NCBI GenBank assembly: GCA_020740775.1
Contig: JAHEWK010000037.1
Span: 1-64,000, forward strand
DNA from: Ilyonectria destructans
Taxonomy: Eukaryota > Ascomycota > Sordariomycetes > Hypocreales > Nectriaceae
DNA length: 64,000 nucleotides
Direction of reading: 5' to 3'
The translations under genes were made by a program, and so were the position numbers. Positions 56,828 through 64,000 of the stretch are shown piece by piece. Under the pieces are notes generated by a model. The model saw nothing but the letters and a program-made list of their open reading frames with translations, was not told the origin of the DNA and made no database searches. Numbering within the stretch: the first letter of the stretch is position 1; every line of letters begins with the position of its first letter.

Positions 56828-59689
56828 CCCGGTGGGTTGACTAAGCCCGGCCAAGGCCCCCACCTCTCCTGGCGGAGAAAAAAGGTGGTATCACAACCCG
56901 TATCTGCGTCACTTGCGTATCCGCTTCCTGCCACTTTGGTGTAAGTCACCACATTCATTTGAAGTTATAAAATAAAAATAAAAATACTATATGAATCGCA
57001 TACATCTGATTAATTGATACTGAGGTCCCATCACGTTTTTCTTCAAAGACTAAAATGTTGTGGCTGATTGAACCCTGACCCTAACCCCGCTGCCGTACCT
57101 TTGGGACCCGAATTTGCCGGCCTCCTACCATAATAGAGGGCTCAGCATCTTCGTCATCTGAATAGGTATTACGCATGCGTTCGTAACCAAACCCCCCATA
57201 GCTCTCTGTGTGTATTTGCTGCTGACTTTGAGCTCTATTTTCTTCCTCATTTGCCCGTTGTTGGATATTTGAAAGAGACTGCATTGTAGCATCAATCTGC
57301 GTGTTAGTGATAATCTCAATATCATCACTATCATAGTCTTCCTCATTGTGCAAGACCGGTAATTCCAATGACGAGGCGACGGAAAGGAAGTCATCTACAA
57401 CATCGTCGGAGCCGTCAGCGCTGTCAGCCTCGTCGGTGCTGTCAGCCTCATCTGCACTGTGGTTTATAAGAGGGGCACATATAATTGTAGCCCGGCTTTG
57501 CAACCACATAGCAACCTCTGGAATAGCATCCAGCGTTGGCTTTGAAAATGTCGAATAATAGAAGCTTCGTTGGTTATCGTCAGCTTGATTCCATCGCCGC
57601 CTTGCATTCTCAACGATCTCAAGCTCCTCTGACGTAATGAGGCTTTGGTGATATTCTTCTAACTCAACATCTTCAGCTGCCTCTCGTGCCTCCCTTGCCC
57701 TTGCAGCAGCTCGACCGTACAGGCGAGGTCTTTCTGCCTTAGCAGCCTTTTCCTTAGTAGCCTCTTCCTGCCTCATCTTACGCCACTGGGCTTCCTGCTG
57801 ACGAGCCTGCTTTTTGGCTTCCTTAGCCCATTCCTCATAGCCTCGGTCAGCAACCTTCTCACGAAGCTGAGCTATAGTAAAGGCTCCATCGTCAACCCGG
57901 ATGCGTCTTAGGGTCTTCGTACGGCGGGCTTCAACTCGAATACGCTCTCGTTGCAGATAAATTATCTGCTTATAGGCCGATTGAGTGATAATAGCGAGGT
58001 CAAGGCAGGCAGCAACGTCGTCAACTTTAGCCCTCGTTGGGCTGCTTAGAAGATCGAGCTTATTTCCTATTGTTGCAAAGTCTCTCTTTGCTTTCCTTGG
58101 TGAGACTGTTCCTTTCTGAAGAAGCTTAGGAAATAAGGGCTCCTCGAGATCCAAAGCAGCCCGACGTAGTGGTCCTAATACCATCTCTGGCTTCAATGGC
58201 ATAAGACCTGATTTATCGAAGCCAGCAAAGATATAACAGGGCCGAAAAGCTGCATCATAAAGCCGGTCCCACTGATTGAGGAAGTCATATCGAGTAATTC
58301 GCATACCGCCGGCCATAATAAAGTCATTAAGGGCGTTACGTTGTTCCCTTTTTAGATGCTGATAAACACCAACATCTAGAGGCTGCAATAGATGGCTGGT
58401 ATGAGAAGGAAGCCGGAAAGGGATGATGTCGAATTTATTGCAATACCAGATAAATTCAGGGTCTTCATGAGCAGAAAACCCATCCATCATTAGCAGCCGG
58501 AATACCGGCTTTATCGTCCGGGTCATATATGACTTTGCGTAAGCTACCTTTTTATCCCACTGGCTGCGAGATAAATCAGAGTCATAACCGAACCAGGTCT
58601 CGATAGAAAAGCCCTTGAAGTCATCGCTCAGGGCAAAAGAATGACGATTAAAGTGCTGTAGCCACTGCAGAGCTCGATAGGCATTATTGAAGCCAGTGGA
58701 GGTCTGTGTGAGGACCACTTCCTCATTGATATCAGCTAGGGCATATTCCTCTAGTAATACCTTTGCACTGAGGATAAGGAAGGAAGGAATAGCCCGGCCG
58801 GCTGCATTGATAGCATCTACTGATGTTAATGACTCTTTATTTCCCGGCTGAAAAGTCACTGGCCTTGTGTTTTTCCTGGTCCGGGTCGAAAAAATCCTCA
58901 TAAAAGAGTCAACCCACCCTATTTGCAAGGGAGTCTCGTCAAAATTCCATAAATTAGCTGGAGTAATTCCAAGCTCCTGAAGGACTGCAGCATATTCTTC
59001 AAACCAAGCTTCTAGTCTTTCAATATCAAGCTCAGCTCCAGCTCGTGCAATTTCCTTGATTTTTGGCGCCTTACACTGCAGCTCCGGATGCCTCTTTTTG
59101 AACCACCTGACCCAAGACTTCGAGACCGGCGTCACAGGGCCTTTGATACGGTATTTCCTTATGAAATTGGCGTAGTTGCGGATGGTGGCCTCCGTGACTG
59201 CAAATGCGCTCTTTTCGGCAGTGCGGATGTACGTAACCAGTGCCTTTTCTTCAGCTTGCGTAAGAGCAGTTGGGTTGCCGCCCTTATTGCTAGTTGGAAG
59301 AGCCTTTCCTTCATTTAACAGCCGTATATATTTCTTCGTAAGAGGCCCGCTGGCTTGGTGTAAGGCGGCGACATCAAGGATTGAGAGCTTGCGGGCAGGT
59401 GCGGCGTTCCCCCGCGTTGTACGTGTGACGTAGTCGCCGGAGAGATAGGCACGGGCCGCGCGGGCCGCACACTGACGGGACTTTTCCAAATCTTGGGTCA
59501 TAGTGAAATAAGATTGATAAGAATGTATATCTTCAATTTGAAGTCAAAAGAGGTTAAATTGACGAAGTTGTGATAGTTCAAAGTCACGGGAAGCGGATAC
59601 GTAAGTGATGTAGATATGGGTTGTGATATCACCTTTTTTCTTCGTTAGGAGAGGTGGGGGCCTTGGTTGGGCTTAGTCAACCTATCGGG
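56828..59689 (-). mobile_element. Large pogo-like DNA transposon with about 100-bp inverted repeats
   Basis: 2862 bp. The outer ends are CCCGGTGGGTTGACTAAG (left) and CCCGATAGGTTGACTAAG (right, reverse complement), with TA on each side (56826-56827; 59690-59691). Similarity continues inward about 100 bp, to the CGTATCCGCTTCC block. The right arm differs by a dozen one-way transitions (see findings). It carries one intact gene. Its right end lies 5 bp from the left end of the MULE. Confidence 0.88.
57081..59501 (-). CDS. Pogo-like DDE transposase (806 aa)
   Basis: It starts MTQDLEKSRQCAARA at 59501. An N-terminal psq-like HTH (KLSILDVAALHQASG) and a CENP-B-type HTH (VSKSWVRWFKKRHPELQ) precede the core, with acidic residues in LWNFDETPLQIGWV, LLMMDGFSAHEDPEF and LLQPLDVGVYQHLK. 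Residues about 540-640 form a long charged coiled coil rich in Arg/Glu/Ala. An acidic Asp/Glu/Ser stretch (about 690-750) follows. At 806 aa it is much longer than the Fot-type proteins at 6.7 and 34.4 kb because of this C-terminal extension. Uninterrupted. Confidence 0.9.
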   Translation of the reverse strand: MTQDLEKSRQCAARAARAYLSGDYVTRTTRGNAAPARKLSILDVAALHQASGPLTKKYIRLLNEGKALPTSNKGGNPTALTQAEEKALVTYIRTAEKSAFAVTEATIRNYANFIRKYRIKGPVTPVSKSWVRWFKKRHPELQCKAPKIKEIARAGAELDIERLEAWFEEYAAVLQELGITPANLWNFDETPLQIGWVDSFMRIFSTRTRKNTRPVTFQPGNKESLTSVDAINAAGRAIPSFLILSAKVLLEEYALADINEEVVLTQTSTGFNNAYRALQWLQHFNRHSFALSDDFKGFSIETWFGYDSDLSRSQWDKKVAYAKSYMTRTIKPVFRLLMMDGFSAHEDPEFIWYCNKFDIIPFRLPSHTSHLLQPLDVGVYQHLKREQRNALNDFIMAGGMRITRYDFLNQWDRLYDAAFRPCYIFAGFDKSGLMPLKPEMVLGPLRRAALDLEEPLFPKLLQKGTVSPRKAKRDFATIGNKLDLLSSPTRAKVDDVAACLDLAIITQSAYKQIIYLQRERIRVEARRTKTLRRIRVDDGAFTIAQLREKVADRGYEEWAKEAKKQARQQEAQWRKMRQEEATKEKAAKAERPRLYGRAAARAREAREAAEDVELEEYHQSLITSEELEIVENARRRWNQADDNQRSFYYSTFSKPTLDAIPEVAMWLQSRATIICAPLINHSADEADSTDEADSADGSDDVVDDFLSVASSLELPVLHNEEDYDSDDIEIITNTQIDATMQSLSNIQQRANEEENRAQSQQQIHTESYGGFGYERMRNTYSDDEDAEPSIMVGGRQIRVPKVRQRG

Positions 59690-59953
59690 TAGCTGGGGCA
59701 GCCGTACCTGCACTATCGGTGGTGTAAATAAGATTATGTGACCTTTGCACCACCGGGGGTGCAAATAAGATCCGTTATGTAAGTCATGATATCTCTCTTG
59801 CACGCACAGAAATAGCATTCATTCATGCAATTGAAGGAAGAGGATGATTTGCTGTATGTACAGCAATTCAATGTATCATATTTGATCTATTGGCAATATA
59901 CCAGTCTGCCCAAGGCCGTGAATAACACATAATGCTTGGTCATAACACTACAG

Positions 59954-60116
59954 CAGTTATATGTAAGTGGATGACTTCAATGCGTGCAGTCATATGTAAG
60001 TAAATGACTTCAACGCGTGCAGTCATGTGTAGGTGAATGACTTCACCACAGCAGTCATGTGTAGGTGAATGACTTCAATGCGTGCAGTTATATGTAGGTG
60101 AATGACTTCAACGCGT
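59954..60116. repeat. Minisatellite: five 33-bp units before the second MULE gene
   Basis: Units start at 59954, 59987, 60019, 60051 and 60084 and share GCAGT(C/T)AT(A/G)TGTA(A/G)GTG followed by AATGACTTCAA. Each unit contains GTCAT ... ATGAC, an inverted half-site pair. The array ends immediately before a TATA box (60121). It may be an array of activator sites. Confidence 0.85.
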
Positions 60117-60120
60117 GCAG

Positions 60121-60128
60121 TATATAAA
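60121..60128 (+). promoter_or_regulatory. TATA box of the second MULE gene
   Basis: TATATAAA lies 57 bp before the ATG at 60185 and directly after the minisatellite. Its position suits a fungal TATA-driven promoter. Confidence 0.6.
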
Positions 60129-60184
60129 GCTGGACTCTTCCTTTTGAAAGAAGCCCTCTTTCTGCATTAAGCAATACAGTCAAG

Positions 60185-60985
60185 ATGTACAACTGCAATC
60201 AAAGCCAGCGTCAGAACCCTCAGGATATCCCTATCTTTATGGATCATTCAGCAACACCAGCTGGGGCTTTACCAGTTAACAGCAACAACCAGTTTATCTT
60301 ACGGCCTATTCCCAATAACTGTGAGGGAACGATCACGTGACTTTCATACTTTATGAATAGTCTCATTTAACTTATTGTGTAAATAGCTTAAGTCAGAGTT
60401 TTCCTTAGGAATCTCTTTCTCTCCTCGTAAACAATCATTTTACCCAAGTCGCACTCGACCTCGTTCGTGCCCTTGTACCGTCACAATAACCAACAAACGC
60501 AGCCCCCAGCCCGCCTTCCTCATGCATCATCGATGCCATTCCCAGTTGAGTATTGGAGGGCTACTACGACCCTGCCAACGGACCCAACATCTCCCACTAT
60601 GCTCTATGCAGACCCCCAAGCACTTGCAAGAGCTCAAGCTACTCAATATCCTCCTCAAGGGCAGTCTGTTACTACACAGGTGTTGCCATTTGGATATCAG
60701 CTTAGTGGAGAGTGGCATATTGGGTTTCTCAATAACATTCTTTACCAAGGGCAATAGCGCCCTCTTCCGGATGTGACTCATATGTGGAATTACAATCAGC
60801 TTCGAAGCATCGATAATGAATATCGGAATATGAACATTACGGTCCCAGGCACGAACTGGCCAACAGCTGCTGTGGGGATGACTACTAACCTACCAGCACT
60901 CCGGGCAGCAGAGAGGTCAGGGATGCATATTTGGAATGTCGATCAGAATGGGTATGTTATGTGGATGTGGCAGGGAACGCAGTGA
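60185..60985 (+). pseudogene. Second gene of the MULE, unknown function, with an internal TAG
   Basis: It starts MYNCNQSQRQNPQDIPIFMD (60185). The first exon runs to about 60322, and a probable intron to about 60450. The rest is one frame: PLYRHNNQQTQPP, VEYWRATTTLPTDPTSPTM, YQLSGEWHIGFLNNILYQGQ, a TAG at 60755, then MWNYNQLRSIDNEYRNMN to GYVMWMWQGTQ and a stop at 60985. The protein is rich in Gln/Asn/Pro with aromatic-rich C-terminal motifs. I do not recognise the family, and it has no transposase motif. The TAG could come from CAG, leaving the gene broken, or a second intron could remove it. The intron borders are uncertain. Confidence 0.55.
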
Positions 60986-61205
60986 TATCATAGAAGAGTT
61001 CAATAAATGTAATATCATACCGTTATTGCTGTATCTCTTGTTATTACATAGGTGACTACTGAGTCTACTTCACTCTGTATATGAACTCAATGACAACTTC
61101 ATCAAATCAAGCTATTGAATGACTAAAGTTATACTCGGAGATTCGTCTTTTCTTTCTCTTTCAAATGGTATATATCAATTACATTTCCCATTACTTATGC
61201 AAATT
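60986..61205. other. Convergent 3' region of the two MULE genes
   Basis: About 220 bp between the stop of the plus-strand gene and the stop of the transposase. AT-rich, with AATAAA-like words (61000-61010) that could serve as 3'-end signals. No gene. Confidence 0.4.
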
Positions 61206-63797
61206 TCAGCAGGGGGTGTTCTTATCTCCATACAATCTCTCCTGTACTTCAAGATCTCTCTCAGCAGCATCCCATATATCTTGCATGCCTCGCCGCCTTG
61301 AGAAAGGCTGCTCTGCCATCTCAATCCCTACATTCTGTTCAACTCGCTCATTCTCAGCTTTATCCCAATCAAGATAACTCATCATCTCCTCCTTAGTCCA
61401 GTCCCTGATGCTATTTCCCGCCCTGCAACGACTCCCCATTTGCTTGTAGTTAAGGCACCAGTCATATTCTGCTTTGCTGTAACGTTGAGGCAGCCCCATG
61501 GCCTTACGGTATTGTTGATTAGTCTTAATGGCTCCTCGAGGTAATGTGGTAAACCAGACTTCTCGTGCTCCTTTGTATCGTTGGAAGATAGCACGAGGGT
61601 CATCAGCTTGTAATACAGGTACCAATGCAGCTGCTTGAGGGGATAGTATGTGAGTCGTTGTGTACGTTGTTGTCTTTGTTGTTGTGTGGGCCACAGTCTC
61701 GGATACCACAGAGGATCCTGTCAGTGATGATGGAGATAATGAGCGGGTGATAGAGCGAGTATGTGTATATGTTGTTGTATGTGTTGATACAGAGGTTTGG
61801 CCAGGAGCCTGAGTAGGAGCCTGAGCAGGAGCTTGAGCAGGCTCCTGACCCTCCAATAGATAGTCGTAACGTAAGGGGCATGCTTTAGATCTCATTGTGT
61901 GGCCTTGTGCATGACATTTCGAACACGTTGGCGCTGACCTTAGTCGTACTGATTTCTCAACACCTTCAAATACACAGGGCTCACGTTGTGTGCTTGTTGG
62001 TGGCAGCGTCGAACTAGCTGTAAGACGATCAAACTGACTGTGTGGCTCAATGATGAGCTGGGGGGTTCCTGAGCGTTGGAGATACCAATGTGAATGGAAA
62101 TGATGCAGTTGAAGGGGCTGATTCTGCTCCAGTAAAGACTGAAGGATGTGAGCACAAGGCAGACCAAGGGTCTTAGTGAAGACCCCTGTACATGCAGGAA
62201 GTTCCTTTGATAGCCGTTCCCGCTGAACCTCAACCTTATATAAGGCTTTGTGTGAGATCCAACCACGCATGTCGCCGTACAAAACCCCAGATAGTCGAAG
62301 AGGTGTGCTGATATGTTGTTTGGCTTGGTTGGCCTCAAGTTCAGTCATCTGGTTTAACAGAACAAGCTTGATAATCCTCCAAGCCCCAAAGAGGTCAGCT
62401 TGTGAGGATTTCAAATGAGATTTGACAAGCTGATGAATACCCTCGCCCCGTGATGTAACAACTTGCTCAAAGTGAAGGTATTGGTTGACCCATGCCTTGA
62501 CAAATCTCTCTTTGTAGAGATCCAGCCAGGTATCCATAATATAGCCCACTTCGTCGATATGGTCAGGAACGTAACGCTCCTTGAACTTCTCGAGCCTCTC
62601 GTTGTAGATGTCCTCAGTAGGTGAGGCCACAATCTCATGCCAACAGCTGTAGAACTGCTTCCACTCTTCATGTCCCTTAGCATTGCTTTTATCTCGAGTG
62701 AATGCGGGCAGACAATAGCTCAGGACTGCTTTGTTGATATGCCATAGGCATAATATCGCAGTTGACTCAGGGAAACAAGAGGGAGAGGCAACAGCATTCA
62801 TACAGGCAAGACAGCGATCTGTTAGTATCACAGATGGAAGGGCTGCTCCATGAAGCTGATACATATACCGTAGCTGTTTGAGAGCCCATATATAATCAAC
62901 CTCTTCCTCGCCACCAAGGAATGCAAATGCAATACAGAAGGATCGGTGACAAGCATCAATACCAACTATATCGAGAAGTGGCATCTTGTACTTGTTGGTC
63001 TTGTAGGTACAGTCCAATATAAGTACTTCGGGATATAATTTGAGGTATCCCAGTGACTTTGGATGGGCAAATAATACTGCTACAACTCTGCCACTTTCGT
63101 CAAGGTCAAATTGACTCCAGAACCCCTCACTTTGAAGCTGATCAGCAAGGGCATGTATGTTGCTTTGACCTTGCGTAAGGTTCCGTTTGCCCCGTGCAAT
63201 ACAATTGTAGATGTCTTGCTGCGTAGCAATTGTATCTGAGGTTGTATGCAATAATGATCTGATCTCCTGCGGGGCAATGCCGGCATTGGATAGTTGTTGG
63301 ATTGATAATTCCTCCAATCTTGCTAGCCGACGATGTGTTGGATGTGCCTGTGGATTGGTGCTTGGTTCGTGATTGTGTTGACTAAAGCCAGCCTCAGGAC
63401 GATGCTTCACAGTCCATACAGTCCCGCATATGCTTTCCTTGGCTGTGACAGAGAAGCGGCATCCCGTACGGCGTGATATTGTATTCCGTTGCTGTTCCTT
63501 TGCGGCTTTAGGGGCAGGGGCACGCCCTGCTCCACGGTCACAGATGAAGTGTATTATAGTTCTTTTACTGGCAGTCTTTCTAGATCTTCCGATCACAAAG
63601 GCATAACCTCGTGGCGCTGCCCAAGCATTGATCGCTGTACGCAACTCCTCCTGTGAGTTGAATTGGCCTTCAGGAGGAAGGGCATCATCAGGGAAGACGC
63701 GGGGAACTTTAATTAAAGTATCGTCAGGGACGAGGCGGGCAGCCTCAATTGAGAGGGCATCGTCAGGGACGAGGCGGGGAGCCTCAATTGGGTCCAT
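61206..63797 (-). CDS. MULE transposase, Hop-like
   Basis: 863 aa from the ATG at 63797 (MDPIEAPRLVPDD). The first residues form three near-repeats of a RLVPDDAL unit. A FAR1/WRKY-GCM1-like DNA-binding region follows (GYAFVIGRSRKTASKR ... CRFSVTAKES). The MULE core shows LDCTYKTNKYKMPLL, VILTDRCLACMNAV and VTSRGEGIHQLVKSHL, which hold the D, D and E residues. A SWIM-like Cys/His segment (TLGLPCAHILQSLL) and a zinc knuckle (CSKCHAQGHTMRSKAC) come next. A Thr/Ser-rich linker and a C-terminal conserved block (RDWTKEEMMSYLDWD) end it. The length is close to that of the Fusarium element Hop. Intact. Confidence 0.9.
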   Translation of the reverse strand: MDPIEAPRLVPDDALSIEAARLVPDDTLIKVPRVFPDDALPPEGQFNSQEELRTAINAWAAPRGYAFVIGRSRKTASKRTIIHFICDRGAGRAPAPKAAKEQQRNTISRRTGCRFSVTAKESICGTVWTVKHRPEAGFSQHNHEPSTNPQAHPTHRRLARLEELSIQQLSNAGIAPQEIRSLLHTTSDTIATQQDIYNCIARGKRNLTQGQSNIHALADQLQSEGFWSQFDLDESGRVVAVLFAHPKSLGYLKLYPEVLILDCTYKTNKYKMPLLDIVGIDACHRSFCIAFAFLGGEEEVDYIWALKQLRYMYQLHGAALPSVILTDRCLACMNAVASPSCFPESTAILCLWHINKAVLSYCLPAFTRDKSNAKGHEEWKQFYSCWHEIVASPTEDIYNERLEKFKERYVPDHIDEVGYIMDTWLDLYKERFVKAWVNQYLHFEQVVTSRGEGIHQLVKSHLKSSQADLFGAWRIIKLVLLNQMTELEANQAKQHISTPLRLSGVLYGDMRGWISHKALYKVEVQRERLSKELPACTGVFTKTLGLPCAHILQSLLEQNQPLQLHHFHSHWYLQRSGTPQLIIEPHSQFDRLTASSTLPPTSTQREPCVFEGVEKSVRLRSAPTCSKCHAQGHTMRSKACPLRYDYLLEGQEPAQAPAQAPTQAPGQTSVSTHTTTYTHTRSITRSLSPSSLTGSSVVSETVAHTTTKTTTYTTTHILSPQAAALVPVLQADDPRAIFQRYKGAREVWFTTLPRGAIKTNQQYRKAMGLPQRYSKAEYDWCLNYKQMGSRCRAGNSIRDWTKEEMMSYLDWDKAENERVEQNVGIEMAEQPFSRRRGMQDIWDAAERDLEVQERLYGDKNTPC

Positions 63798-64000
63798 TGT
63801 AGCAGAAGAAAGGCGCCGCAAGTTGAATTGATACTGTAGAAGCTGTTGATCCTTAAATTGAGGGCCAATTTGCCGTAGTCAAATGCCTCATAAGCCTACA
63901 TGACTTACATAACGGATCTTATTTGCACCCCCGGTGGTGCAAAGGTCACATGATCTTATTTGCACCACCGGTGGTGCAGGTACGGCTGCCCCCGACATAA

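Larger units (their letters stand above)
59695..63992 (-). mobile_element. Hop-like MULE (Mutator superfamily) with two genes
   Basis: 4298 bp with about 94-bp inverted repeats (outer end GGGGCAGCCGTACCTGCAC). Each repeat contains two palindromic modules, GCACCACCGGTGGTGC and a close variant, both followed by AAATAAGATC. The left arm differs from the right at about four positions. A target duplication cannot be confirmed: only 8 nt remain to the right (63993-64000) and they do not match the left flank, where another transposon is also inserted nearby. It encodes a transposase on the minus strand and a smaller gene on the plus strand. Confidence 0.88.

Noticed and set aside
59954..60116. Repeat array considered as CRISPR-like
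   Set aside because: Units are contiguous without unique spacers, the sequence is eukaryotic, and the array lies in a transposon promoter.

Overview
The window looks like a filamentous ascomycete, most likely a Fusarium (F. oxysporum-like) accessory or transposon-rich region. The support is indirect: genes have short introns (about 45-100 nt) with GT-AG, and occasionally GC-AG, borders; there are several Zn2Cys6 regulators; many stop codons could come from C-to-T change (RIP-like); and the transposons are of types common in Fusarium (Fot/pogo-like, hAT, Hop-like MULE, Crypton, Ty1/copia, Tad-like LINE and many MITEs). No database search was possible, so the genus is an inference.

Layout. 1-2205 (-) is a Zn2Cys6 regulator running off the left edge. 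3126-3703 (-) is a Dabb-domain protein. 4809-5640 is a broken Zn2Cys6 gene. 5640-9060 is AT-rich decayed DNA holding an intact Fot/pogo-like element (6561-8421). Tad-like LINE fragments (9060-10190, 13700-14440) bracket an aldo-keto reductase (11776-12904). A MITE cluster (14477-15000) and a hAT element (15619-18086) follow.

19308-32156 is the main island of host genes: a Gfo/Idh/MocA dehydrogenase, a short-chain dehydrogenase, a PRISE-type reductase with a frameshift, a zinc-dependent polyol dehydrogenase, a Zn2Cys6 regulator, and an MFS sugar transporter split by a 440-bp MITE. This reads as a sugar or polyol catabolic cluster (import, control, several NAD(P)-linked oxidoreductases) that is losing function.

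33.7-64 kb is nested mobile DNA. A Crypton tyrosine-recombinase gene (34135-38886) is split by a pogo element (34245-36184). A Fot-type MITE (39706-45733) is split by a Ty1/copia retrotransposon (40111-45695) carrying RIP-type stops. A small TA-flanked MITE, an isolated PhzF-family gene (47169-48092) and a second hAT (about 50030-53137) come next. A membrane-protein relic is split by a 1.6-kb inverted-repeat element carrying a passenger gene (54702-56315). The window ends with a large pogo-like element (56828-59689) and a complete Hop-like MULE (59695-63992) that carries a second gene on the opposite strand behind a 33-bp minisatellite.

In four cases removing the insert restores, or nearly restores, the reading frame or inverted repeat beneath it, so the relative order of events can be read: Crypton before pogo, MITE before copia, sugar transporter before hAT MITE, membrane gene before the passenger-carrying element. 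The most unusual content is the pair of unrelated transposons (54702-56315 and 59695-63992) that carry non-transposase genes.
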